Of a DNA stretch of 64,000 nt, positions 24,300-34,880 are shown piece after piece. How positions within the stretch are numbered: position 1 is the stretch's first letter; each line of letters opens with the position of its first letter. A program made the position numbers and the translations under genes. The stretch is from Scylla paramamosain. Taxonomy: Eukaryota > Arthropoda > Malacostraca > Decapoda > Portunidae. The notes under the pieces are model-generated. The model did not search any database. It saw only the letters and a program-made list of their open reading frames with translations, and had not been told where the DNA came from. The stretch spans positions 328,501 to 392,500 of the forward strand of contig NW_026973751.1 in NCBI RefSeq assembly GCF_035594125.1, in the 5' to 3' direction.

Positions 24300-25240
24300 G
24301 AGAGAAATGAGAAAGAAAAAAAAAAACAATAGATAATGAAGGAAAATAACAGCATAATGAAAGAGAAAAATAAAGAAAGGATAGAAGCTTTGGGTGGAGA
24401 CTTCATGGGTGGAACAAACAAACAACCCACGCCACTAAATAATGTTTTCTCCAGCGCGTTGTCCGTAACATATGCGCCTGTTATGCCCGGGACGACTCCT
24501 CTGGCTTTGGAAGTACCGCACATTTAAAACGAATATTCACAGTCTATAAAGTTTACGAGGGAATAACCGTAGCGGCGCCGCGGAGAAGGTAAAGAACAGG
24601 GAACACTTGTAGTAGACGCCCAGCCATTGACATCACGGGCGCGGGTACTGTGGGAGGCAAGGGAAGGGAAGGAAGCAAGGAAGGTATGGATGGACTGGTG
24701 TGTGGGTAGATCTAGCCTTTATAGAGGACAGAATACCGCCTTGCTGGACGCCTAATGTTATAATTAATTCTTGTTTTTTTTTTCCTTTTTGTGTGTAAGA
24801 GGGGCACTGGTCAAGGGTAACAAAAGACTGGTGAAAGAAAAGGCCTGTTCAAAGTGCCAGTCCATAAAGAAAGGGCAGAAAGGATCATGGAAAAAAGGGA
24901 AAAAGGAAGAAGAAAAGAAAAGAAAAAAGGTTTAGGTGACGTTTTGTTTGACTGACTCCTTAATTGACTGACTGGTTATTTTTTTTATTTATTTATTTAT
25001 TTATTTTTTTTTTTACGTGCGAAGGTGTACAGTAAAAAAAAAGTTATCTATTTTGTTGCAGCATAAACATCAATGAAGGAGACAACCAAGTAAATTATCA
25101 ATCATCAAGCAAGCAAACAAATCAATCCATATATTAATAAGCACAAAAAAATCGCCTAGAATATATAAGAGTCTAATTCTGGAGGTGACAAATTAACTGA
25201 CTGACTGACTGATTATTGAACTGACCAACTGATAAACTGA
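24300..25240. other. Unique DNA without a supported gene
   Basis: There is a moderately CpG-rich island at about 24560-24690 (GCGGCGCCGCGG, CACGGGCGCGGG), which might mark a promoter, but no exon with recognisable coding follows. TTTA/T runs lie near 24980-25012. Confidence 0.4.
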
Positions 25241-25242
25241 TG

Positions 25243-25305
25243 CACTGATTGCTTAACTGACTGAATGACTGACTGACTGACTGACTGACTGACTGACTGG
25301 CTGAA
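25243..25305. repeat. (GACT)n tetranucleotide repeat
   Basis: CTGACTGACTGACTGA-type repeat with substitutions at its edges (25195-25330). The minus frame reading SQSVSQSV is a repeat translation. Confidence 0.9.
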
Positions 25306-25479
25306 TGACAGACTGGTTCCCTGACTGGTATTTTGGCGTTGACGTAATAAATCAAAGGCTACCACCAAGTAGAATATATAAAGGAACACAAAGGAAGACC
25401 CAGGAATAAAGAGTAACCAGGGCAAAGGGTTGGGATTGCTTGTGAACGAGAGAAAATTAGCGGTGAGAAATGAAGGGAA

Positions 25480-25745
25480 AAGACACAAGGAAAAATGAAA
25501 AAAAAGGGAAAAAAAAAGAAGAGACTGTTCTTAATAGGGAAACATGTTTTAATCGCTAAGGAAATAAAGTTTGTTATTGACAGGGGAAAAATATCAAGTC
25601 GTTAATTAGAGAAAATACACAAGGAAAAATTATAAAAAGAAAAAAAAGAAGGAAAAACAATTCTTAATAGAGAAATGTTTTAATCGCTAAGAAAATAGTT
25701 TGTTATTGATAGGGAAAAATACCAAGTTGTTAATTAGGAGTTATT
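25480..25745. repeat. Two-copy tandem duplication, about 130 bp
   Basis: Both copies contain TTCTTAATAGRGAAA, TGTTTTAATCGCTAAG, TTTGTTATTGAYAGGG and GTTAATTAG. The second is slightly shorter. Non-coding. Confidence 0.8.
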
Positions 25746-25907
25746 AATAAGGGGAAATTACTCAATAAGGAGATGACTTTACTAATGACTGGTAATTTGT
25801 GAAAAGTTATAATTCTAGAAGATGGAACGGACCCATAACTAACGAAGCGCCCACTTGAAACCAACTGCCTTATTCCTCAACTCTAAAATGAAAGCCTAGT
25901 GCCCTTG

Positions 25908-26350
25908 TCTTCTCCTCCTCCTCCTCCTCTTCCCTCTCCTCCTCCTCCTCCTCCTCCTCCTCCCCTTCCCCTTCTCGCCTCGTCTCGTCACACCACACAA
26001 CACCGCACACCACCACCAACATCCTAAACTTATCTACCCTCCCCCTCCTCCTCCTCCTCCTCCTCCTCCTCCTCCTCCTCCTCCCCAAATATCCCTACAC
26101 GGCTCCATCTTCCTCTAAGCTTGAACACCTGACTTCTCCTCCCCCTCTCCGCAAATTACTCCTCCTCCTCCTTCTCCTCCTCCTCCCCACCGTATTTTCC
26201 TCTTTTTCTCCTCTTCCTTTGCTCTCCGTGCTATATTCTCCATCTCGTTTTCTCCTCCTCCTCCTCCTCCTCCTCTTCTTCCTCTTCTCCTTGAGTTCTC
26301 ATCTTGTATCGTTTCCCTCCTCCTCCTCCTCCTAATTCATATCCTGCTCC
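25908..26350. repeat. Cluster of (CTC)n pyrimidine tracts
   Basis: Several CTC arrays (25912-25965, 26041-26083, 26160-26185, 26252-26290, 26320-26334) are separated by mixed pyrimidine sequence. Confidence 0.92.
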
Positions 26351-26454
26351 TCCTTCTCACCACCACCTCTTCCTTTCTCCTCCTATCTTCTTACTCCTCT
26401 CTAACTTTGTCCTCTTCCTCCTCCTCCTCCTTTTCCTTCTGGAGCAGCAGTTAA

Positions 26455-26697
26455 GAATCACCACATCACCATCATCACCACTATCAGTCATCACCACTAC
26501 CAATCATCACCACCATCACCATTCCACCATCACCCGTCACCATACCTGATCACTACCACCATCACTACCACAACCAGTCACCATCATCACCACTACGAGT
26601 CCCTATATCACCACTACTATCTGTCATCACATCAACACCACATCACCACCACCACCACCACCACTCATCACCAGTCACCACCATCACCACCACCACT
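26455..26697. repeat. (CAC/CAT)n degenerate trinucleotide region
   Basis: Irregular mixture of CATCACCAC and ACCACTACC triplets. The frame reading His-rich peptides is a repeat translation. Confidence 0.88.
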
Positions 26698-26761
26698 TAG
26701 AGGCGCCGCTGGACACACCGTGCATCACACAATTATCAAACGCTCTCAACACTTCTTCCAT

Positions 26762-26763
<2 letters not shown>

Positions 26764-26813
<50 letters not shown>

Positions 26814-27082
26814 TCCTGACAAGAGCTTCTGTACATTACAAGCGCCCCAGCCGTCCATCACTCCGACCCCCCACGCCCCCCCCACTCCCAAGGGTTAAAA
26901 ACTCACTACTGCCACTCGCTTCTCACCGCTGTGCCTCGCCTCTCACTCGCTCTAAAGACGTGACGGTTCGGTGCTAAGATGGCTATATAGACTTTCTCAC
27001 CGCCCCCCCATGCTGCGCCACCGTCACTCGAAGTACAGTATGCGTCACAATGAGGAATTAAACTACACTATGAATTAAACTA

Positions 27083-27143
<61 letters not shown>
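26764..27143. repeat. (AC)n and (CT)n arrays with a C-rich segment between
   Basis: An AC array at about 26764-26810 and a CT array at about 27086-27143. Between them lie C-rich sequence and a CGTGACGGTTCGG segment related to the repeats further right. Confidence 0.9.
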
Positions 27144-27147
<4 letters not shown>

Positions 27148-27165
27148 CACGCTAATCTTACGTAA

Positions 27166-27198
27166 CCTAACCTAACCTAACCTAACCTAACCTAACCT
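27166..27198 (-). repeat. Interstitial (TTAGG)n telomere-motif array
   Basis: Six perfect CCTAA units (27166-27195), then CCT. TTAGG on the complementary strand is the ancestral arthropod telomere repeat. The array is embedded in unique DNA with no subtelomeric structure visible, so it is interstitial. Confidence 0.9.
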
Positions 27199-27206
27199 CA
27201 TCTACT

Positions 27207-27590
27207 CTGACACCACACGTCACAAATTAAGAAAAACTAACACCACGTGACTGGCACTCTCACTCCTCATCAACTTTTCAACGCTCTTACTCTCCTCTCA
27301 CTCACCTTAGACATGTGACGTTAATAAAGTTGATGAAGCAGACCTAAACGTACCTCCGCACAGCGTCACACTCACGCACGCACTCACTCTCACACCACAC
27401 GTCACAAAATACGAAAATTTTAAGCCACGCAATCGACGCTCATTACCTCACTCAATTTCTCTACACACTCACTCTGCTCTCACTCACCTTAGTAACATGA
27501 AGCTGCTACAGGTGATGCAACACACCTTCACGCACCTCTGCACGCCGTCACGCTCACGCACAGTCACTTTACGCGTCACAAAATGGAATA
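27207..27590. repeat. Diverged tandem repeat of about 180 bp with CACGTCAC motifs
   Basis: ACACCACACGTCACAAA at 27209 recurs at 27391 and, degenerate, at about 27570. Between them CTCTCACTCACCTTAG recurs near 27295 and 27478. Each unit carries ACGTCAC or CGTCAC words, which resemble CRE-type sites (TGACGT). CpG-rich sequence (GCGGCCGC, CGTCACGTGACC) follows at 27620-27670. Confidence 0.6.
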
Positions 27591-27599
27591 AACGCAAGC

Positions 27600-27680
27600 A
27601 ACATCACTCGCCTCCTGTGCCCGCGGCCGCACTCAGTAATCGGTGCGTCACGTGACCCTGCGCGCGTGGCTGTCCTAATG
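27600..27680. promoter_or_regulatory. CpG-rich segment, possible promoter
   Basis: Local CpG density is far above the surroundings (CCCGCGGCCGC, CGTCACGTGACC, GCGCGCGTGG), and it follows the CGTCAC-bearing repeats. No gene start is assigned on either side, so promoter function is only an inference from composition. Confidence 0.25.
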
Positions 27681-27839
27681 AGCACAGGTGAGCGCTAAAC
27701 ACACAGCACTCGTGGTGATGGGACAGGTAAGCGCACTGCAATAGATCGATGACAATGCGTGTGTGTTGATGTGTTGTCTTGTTTTACTTCCTGGATTAAA
27801 TATTACCGTTGGTTTTGTTATCGTTATTATTCTTTGATG

Positions 27840-28315
27840 ACTTGTACCGCTGGTTCTCCCTCCCTCGTCCCCTCGTTCACTCCTTCCCTCTTTCATTGTT
27901 TTATTCATTTTCCACGTGTTAGGTCACATTTTCTCCTCTTCCACTCATATTTTCCTCCATCCTTAAGTCTGCTCCTTCTTTCCTCCCTCCCCGTTCCCTC
28001 CACCTGAGCTTCCTTCCTCTTCCTTCTCTCCACCTATCCTTCCTTCCTTCCCTCCTTCCCTCCACCTCCCCAATAGTTTCGTTAATTTTTCACGTGGTAT
28101 TTAAAAATTTCCTCTCTCCCTCTGATGTTTCCCTCCTCCTCTCCACCTGTTCCTCCCGCCCCCCCTCCTTCCCTCCACCTATCCCTTCCTCCCTCCCTTC
28201 TTTCCTCCACTTTTCTCATTGTTTTGTTAACTATCCATGTGGTATTTTGATAACGTCCTCTTACTCTTCCTCCTCCCTCCTTCCCTCCACCTATACCTCC
28301 CTCCTTCCTCCTTTT
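27840..28315. repeat. Pyrimidine-rich degenerate region (CCTTCCCTCCACC words)
   Basis: T/C-rich repeats contain TTCCCTCCACCTAT, CATTGTTTTRTTAA and ACGTGGTATTT words recurring every 130-150 bp. This is the left flank of the LTR element. No supported gene. Confidence 0.6.
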
Positions 28316-28553
28316 TGTAGGTTAATGATATGAGGTGTTCAGGTACCAGTCATTTATTTCCTTTGTTAAATACTAACCGGCATCTCACATTCCCGCGTGC
28401 CCCCTCGCGAGGGCCACTCAATCAGTCTGTCCCCATACTTGCCTCTGTAGGGGTACGCTCCACTGGATTTCTCTTATTAAAGGACCTTAAAGTTATACTC
28501 ACGTCTTTCCATCGTCCCCACCCTACGCTAAGGACTTGGATAGACAACCTACA
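28316..28553 (+). repeat. Left LTR
   Basis: 238 bp, TGTAGG...CCTACA. It contains CCCCTCGCGAGGGCC, where the right LTR has an extra GTCTCGC. The terminal bases form a short inverted repeat (TGTAGGTT and AACCTACA). Confidence 0.9.
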
Positions 28554-28566
28554 TGGCGCAGTGACG
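28554..28566 (+). promoter_or_regulatory. Primer-binding-site-like sequence
   Basis: TGGCGCAGTGACG lies immediately after the left LTR, the expected place for a tRNA primer site in LTR elements. I have not matched it to a specific tRNA. Confidence 0.55.
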
Positions 28567-29001
28567 TGGAAGAGACCCGTGGACGACCTACAAAGGGGAA
28601 ATTACAAGTAGCCTGCGGCGGTAACCGGTTCCCTCTAAGGACGCTACCTTGCCCCGCCGCTACTCAGCTATCAACTCAGTGCTTTTACGTGTGTTTGTGC
28701 AGTGCTTTGTGGTGTTGGTAGTAACGTTGGAAGACGCCACTACCAGAGGGTAGGCTTCGGTTGGGCATATCACGGAGGACAGCGCGATACAAGGTCCTCT
28801 CGCTACGGAGTCACAGAGGACACTGCGCGCGTCTAGCCTCGCCGCATGCCCCTCCCTCCCTCCCCTCCCCCCCCTCACCACAGAACTGACAGCTGCTACG
28901 CTAGCTTTTGTTGCACCCTCCACCACCACCACTGCCCGCTACACCTCTGCACTTGATCGCACACGTACATAGCACGCATATTACAGACTCACGTGCTTAC
29001 G

Positions 29002-29994
29002 ATGCCACACGGGAGGAAGAAAGCCGAACATCGGGGACGAGAAGAGACAGCAGAACATGGCACGTCGTCCTCCCCTGAGCCCTACACCTTCCTGGCTGGC
29101 GCGTCTTCCCATCTCACACATGCCCAGCCATCGCCCGACCAGCAACATTCACCGATGGACTTTTACGCCTTCCTTACGTACATGAAGGAGAGAGACGATG
29201 CGGGGCGTGTCGAGCGTGAAGAAGAAGCAGCACGTTACCGGGCAGAACTGGCGGAGCAGAAACGGGAGGATGCAGCACGATTCGAGGCCTTGTTGTCAAG
29301 ATTGGCCCCGCCACCTGCCTCCTCACCTGCCCCCACGCCTGGACACCCTCCATCTGTCTCATCACATCCACCTCAGGCGCCCGTGTCGTCGAGCCCTGCA
29401 GGAACACCACCAGCACCTAAGGCGACTGCTCAACCTCCACCAGTTCTCTCTACTGACGTCACGTTTCAGTACTTCAGGGAGTGGAGGCGACGCTGGGCTG
29501 ACTACGCCACAATGGTTGATTTGGCCAAGTTACCACAACCCAAGCAGCTAATACAACTCAGGATGTGCCTCTCCCTCGAAACTCAACGAGTGCTAGAGCA
29601 CACGCTGTTGTTGCCCCCGGACTCAACATCTTCCGTCGACGAAGTCCTCAACACTCTCCAACAGCACTTTAAGGACTCAAGTAACGAGGCTCTACGTCGA
29701 CGAGCTTTCACAAGCTGTAAGCAGGCGCCTGGTGAGACTTTTGCAAACTTCTTCGTGAGGCTTAAAGGTCTCTCGGAGGAGATCGACGTTTGCAAGGCCA
29801 ACGACAACGACTGTCAGGAGGCCTGGATCAAACACGGCATCCTAACTGGTGTTAGCGACGAGGAGCTCGTACAGAAGATCGTCGCCCTTGATGCCTCCTC
29901 CACCCTCTTAGACGTCGTCACGTTATGTCGTGCCTATGAAGCCACCAGATCCATGAGCGTGAAGGGGAGAGGGAGATGTAGGTTAATGATATGA
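29002..29994 (+). CDS. gag: Retrotransposon Gag polyprotein, truncated before the zinc knuckle
   Basis: One intact frame of about 330 residues from MPHGRKKAEHRG; an in-frame ATG also lies 9 bp upstream at 28993. Order: a charged N-terminus; a Glu/Arg/Ala-rich coiled-coil-like segment (residues about 60-100, with EREEEAARYRAELAEQKRED); a Pro-rich linker (about 105-150); then a Retrotrans_gag-type capsid domain (about 155-320) with FREWRRRWADYATM, IQLRMCLSLE and FANFFVRLKGLSEEI. A CCHC zinc knuckle would be expected next, but the frame runs straight into the purine tract and stops 18 nt inside the right LTR. It may make capsid-like protein but no enzymes. I place it in Ty3/Gypsy by capsid appearance only. 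Confidence 0.85.
   Translation: MPHGRKKAEHRGREETAEHGTSSSPEPYTFLAGASSHLTHAQPSPDQQHSPMDFYAFLTYMKERDDAGRVEREEEAARYRAELAEQKREDAARFEALLSRLAPPPASSPAPTPGHPPSVSSHPPQAPVSSSPAGTPPAPKATAQPPPVLSTDVTFQYFREWRRRWADYATMVDLAKLPQPKQLIQLRMCLSLETQRVLEHTLLLPPDSTSSVDEVLNTLQQHFKDSSNEALRRRAFTSCKQAPGETFANFFVRLKGLSEEIDVCKANDNDCQEAWIKHGILTGVSDEELVQKIVALDASSTLLDVVTLCRAYEATRSMSVKGRGRCRLMI
29961..29976 (+). promoter_or_regulatory. Polypurine tract
   Basis: Sixteen purines (GAAGGGGAGAGGGAGA) abut the right LTR. This is the usual plus-strand primer position in LTR retroelements. It also encodes the last Gag residues here. Confidence 0.8.
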
Positions 29995-30222
29995 GGTGTT
30001 CAGGTACCAATGTCATTTATTTCCTTTGTTAAATACTAACCGGCATCTCACATTCCCGCGTGCCCCCTCGCGTCTCGCGAGGGCCACTCAATCAGTCTGT
30101 CCCCGTACTTGCCTCTGTAGGGGTACGCTCCACTGGATTTCTCTTATTAAAGGACCTTAAGTTATACTCACGTCTTTCCATCGTCCCCACCCTACGCTAA
30201 GGACTTGGATAGACAACCTACA
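29977..30222 (+). repeat. Right LTR
   Basis: 246 bp, same termini as the left LTR, with CTCGCGTCTCGCGAGG in place of CTCGCGAGG and a few other differences. Confidence 0.9.
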
Positions 30223-30269
30223 AATATGACATGGCTTATTGCGCCCAAAGCACCCTGAGATGAATATGA

Positions 30270-30310
30270 TGATGACGATGATGACGATGATGACGATAGC
30301 AATAAAAACC
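30270..30310. repeat. (GAT/GAC)n trinucleotide run
   Basis: GATGATGACGATGATGACG-type repeat next to the LTR element. Confidence 0.85.
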
Positions 30311-30524
30311 GTCAAATGTTCGCCCCACACAAGCAGCGCCGTCCATCTCCTCACCTTCCTGTCAGCCAGAATATCTTCCCTCAACTTTCCGTGCTTTCCG
30401 TAATCCAAGCTTCCCTGCCGTGTCTGTCTTTCCATCTTATGCATAATATTATTCTCCTCATTTCTCTCCCAGGGCTTTTTTTTTGCCCCACAGCACTCCT
30501 GCCGGGCTGCGGGGTTCTGGTCCT

Positions 30525-31060
30525 TAACTTCAATAAGATACACGTGATGTTTTGCCCTCACATTCCCGCTGGCCTTGAGGTGTGTCAAGGTGAAATTTTA
30601 TATGATCATTCCTCGTTTAATCACACCTGTATTATGTTACTGCTATTGATTAAAACAGATAGGTGCAGTATGCTATTTTTATATGCCTAACTACCTTAAT
30701 CAAATTTGCAAAGGTGTAATTTTAAGTGACTCCTCTTTGCTCGACGAGGGAAGGTATCTTGAGCATATTAGCCGTACTCCTGTATTACTGTATTATATAA
30801 CTGTCCTTAACTTCAATAGGACAGGTGTGATGTATTACCAATATATTACCTTTATATGTCTATTCGCCTAAATTAAAAGTGTAAAGGTTTAATTTCTAGT
30901 GCATCTTAAATCTGTTTCGCCATATTCCATTATTCCATTATATTACTCTCCTTAATTTCAATAGGACAGGTGTCATACATTACCTTTATGAAGCTGCCCA
31001 TCTTAATTACAACCTGTGCAAGATGTAATTTCAAGTGGTCGTCCTTTGCTTACTGACAGA
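30525..31060. repeat. Four diverged tandem copies of an approximately 150-bp unit
   Basis: CCTTAACTTCAATA recurs near 30521 and 30803, with a CCTTAATTTCAATA variant near 30949. TGCAAAGGTGTAATTT recurs with variation near 30707, 30882 and 31013. ACAGGTGTGATGTATTACC-like words lie between. Non-coding. Confidence 0.65.
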
Positions 31061-31970
31061 ACACAAACCATCTGTCCTTCCCATCACATTACTATTACAA
31101 GCAAGACTATTAATCCTGCAGCCAGACTGAACTTAATCCTTACTGGTAAACTTGCTAGACTTAATGAGAGAAAAAGAGTTTATTACATCAAATGACATTA
31201 CATCACAGACAAAGAGAGCATTATCTTAAGTCTGTTTTCCCACTAAAACACTTATGTCCTGGTATTTAATTTACGGGGATAACACAACAACGCACCTGTC
31301 TGTACCACCACTTGACTTAAACACACAAGAATAACATTAGCTCTCCACTCCTCGTTCAGTATTTCACCATTTTTAGTCAAGTTGGTGTATTTAATATCAC
31401 ACCCCTACCTCTCCTGAATTCAAATAATGATACTGTTTACGGGGACTTTACGTTCTTTCTTTTCATAATTATCAGTAAGGCACAATAACAGCACTAATTC
31501 TAACTAACGAGGTGGTCAAGACAAGATGTGGGAGGCATTTAACTTCAGTACCTGGTTAGATGAAGCCGTCATCCTCACTCATTTCACACTACGGAGACTC
31601 ATTCAGCATATCAAATCTCTTACAATATTTATCTTTGTATCTGAGAATTCCTTGATTATCTTGTCGTGAAGTGCTGGCGTTGTTTTCTTATTCTCTTTTT
31701 GTCTGGTATCGTGTTCTTTATAAACTTCCATCTGTGTTAACAAGAAGGTGAGGGGAGAAGAAGAGCGGAGGGAAGAGGAGAGATGATGATAAGAGAAACG
31801 CACACCTACGTATAACCTTCTATATTTGTTAATTCCTCTTCCATTTTTTGTATAATCCCTATCCTTAATTTACTGTATCAATAAGGGAGGTGATAAAAAC
31901 ACCACCACCACCATCACCGCCTCTTAGTTACCTGTTGTCACATACCATTAAGACTCCATATACTCGTACC
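31061..31970. other. AT-rich DNA, little recognisable
   Basis: Apart from one possible minus-strand exon at 31731-31624 I see no coding or repeat structure here. Confidence 0.5.
31624..31731 (-). CDS. Tentative exon, 36 codons, Lys-rich
   Basis: On the minus strand an acceptor-like TTAACACAG precedes ATG GAA GTT at 31731, and GTAAGA follows at 31623. The segment is exactly 36 codons with no stop: MEVYKEHDTRQKENKKTTP and on to a Lys/Ile-rich end. Entry phase 0 matches the phase at which the exon at 33957-33808 ends, so it could be the next exon of that gene. No domain is recognised, and a chance match of splice-like sites over 108 bp is quite possible. Confidence 0.25.
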
Positions 31971-31971
31971 C

Positions 31972-32013
<42 letters not shown>

Positions 32014-32334
32014 ATGACTGGTAATTGAGAATTGAGGCTTTTGTTGTATGGATGTGTTTGGGGGGAGGTGATATAGTGTGTGTGTGTGTGTGTGTAAGTA
32101 TGACGCGCTGTAAGTTAATATCCTTTATAAAGAGGAACTGCACACACTTAAACCGTGAAAACATGAAATGTAACATACTTAGATGGTGCAGAATAATACT
32201 TACAAAGTCACGCCATTTCTTATACTGTAAAATATACTTAAACAGAAGAACATACGGTGGAAACAACACGTATAAAAGTAATGCAAATACTTCAACTGTC
32301 ACGAAAATACGTATATGTTAATAACAATACTTTT

Positions 32335-32384
<50 letters not shown>
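31971..32384. repeat. (CT)n, (GT)n and (AC)n microsatellites
   Basis: CT at about 31971-32011, GT at 32076-32095 and AC at 32336-32384. The AC array is the left flank of the LINE at 32385. Confidence 0.95.
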
Positions 32385-33725
<1,341 letters not shown>

Positions 33726-33807
33726 TCACCCTCCTCCACGCCCCGGACGTCGTTTCCTCCCATTCTTATATTCTGGATGACCATGCACAGGAGAGGCAGA
33801 CACTTAC

Positions 33808-33957
33808 CTGTAGTGAGCACGGGTGTTGAGGATGAAGCTGGGAGGCCTGGATCATATCGTCCAGGGTGTCGTTCAAGGTGTCTAAGCTGTCCTCGCTGTC
33901 CTCCTCCTCCTTACCAGGGCTTTCCTTGTTGTCAGAGGTGGGTTCAGGCTCTGAGGG
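33808..33957 (-). CDS. Internal exon of an unrecognised acidic protein (exon c)
   Basis: Minus-strand exon of exactly 50 codons between TATCTCAG and GTAAGT. It reads PSEPEPTSDNKESPGKEEED, then SEDSLDTLNDTLDDMIQASQ and a His/Pro-rich end. It enters in phase 0, as the preceding exon (34341-34151) leaves it, and ends in phase 0. Upstream acceptor candidates at 33988 and 33974 were excluded because they bring in-frame stops. The product is strongly acidic and looks unstructured. I do not recognise the family. Confidence 0.6.
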
Positions 33958-34150
33958 CTGAGATAACACTTTCATAGCTTCTGACCAAGCTCTTCACTGA
34001 CTGTGCATTAACATCCTTTTAAATGAGTATATTCCAGTCATCCAACCAGGCAATTTCCTTCAGTATAAGGCAAAGTCATAATAGCCAATGGGCTAATAAG
34101 TAATCTATTATCTCCTAATGGTAATATCTATTGCAAAATAGACAACTCAC

Positions 34151-34341
34151 CTTCCAGACAGTTTCCCCAGTCTCAGAGCAGTTCAGTCCAACAAATTTCA
34201 AGGCTTCATCAAGGTTGAAGTCAAGATTGAAGTCTGGTACTGTCTCATTGAGGGTGAAGGACGGAGAGTTAAGAGGAGACACAGAGTCAAGGATCACGTC
34301 TCCTCCGCTGATGTTTTTCTTAGGAGACAGTAAATGCTCAC
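34151..34341 (-). CDS. Internal exon of an unrecognised acidic protein (exon b)
   Basis: Minus-strand exon of 191 bp with acceptor TTTGCTTGCAG and donor AAG|GTGAGT. It enters after one base of a codon and leaves in phase 0, fitting both neighbours. It encodes EHLLSPKKNISGG, then VSPLNSPSFTLNE, FNLDFNLDEALKFVGLN and CSETGETVWK. Ser-Pro sites (LSPKK, VSPL, NSPS) could be targets of proline-directed kinases; that is inference from motifs. The intron upstream spans about 18.8 kb and contains the LINE at 46.8-50.1 kb, the Tigger relic and several large microsatellites. Confidence 0.65.
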
Positions 34342-34837
34342 CTGCAAGCAAAGGATGAACAGTAATTACACAAATACTGTCAACACTCTTTCTGTTATTC
34401 TTGTAACAAATTTGATGTACAAAGCTACAACCTATGATGCTGTGGTTTGTTTTTCTCATCACCAACTTGTGGGGGTCATCAGATAAACAATAACATATTG
34501 GTGCCTAAAACATTAAAGCTCTTATGATAAAATTTGATCCAAATATGCTTTAAAAATCTTACAATAAGAACTATTCATGAATAAATGATGAATATAGCTT
34601 GCCTGGTTTTCAACAACAGTTAATGCTTAAATATGTTATGTATATATACTAAAAAGAAAGCATACATGGTTTATGTATAGAAATAAACTGTAAAAACATA
34701 TATCACATGGCAACCATTACAACTACATAAAGGATATAATGTTCCCTTCATGTTCAGAGCAATTATAGTCATCCATGAAACCTCAACCAAAACACTCACA
34801 ATCTTCATCATTCAAAATAAAAACAAAATGTGTCTAT

Positions 34838-34880
<43 letters not shown>

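Larger units (their letters stand above)
28316..30222 (+). mobile_element. Gag-only LTR retrotransposon (Ty3/Gypsy-like), 1907 bp
   Basis: Two direct repeats of 238 bp (28316-28553) and 246 bp (29977-30222) start TGTAGGTTAATG and end CAACCTACA, the TG...CA form expected of LTRs. They differ by one 7-bp indel and a few small changes, so insertion was fairly recent. TGGCGCAGTGACG directly after the left LTR is a PBS-like site, and a 16-bp purine tract (29961-29976) abuts the right LTR as a PPT. The interior holds only a gag frame. Protease, RT, RNase H and integrase are absent, so mobility would need proteins supplied in trans. The 5-bp flanks (CTTTT and AATAT) do not match, so no target duplication remains. 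Confidence 0.9.

Noticed and set aside
27166..27198. Chromosome end (true telomere)
   Set aside because: Only six TTAGG units, with unique sequence and transposons on both sides; a terminal array would be far longer and at a sequence end.
32025..32321. 98-codon plus-strand frame upstream of the second LINE
   Set aside because: It includes a GT microsatellite and AT-rich unique sequence, has no LINE-like or other domain, and is interrupted before the LINE begins.
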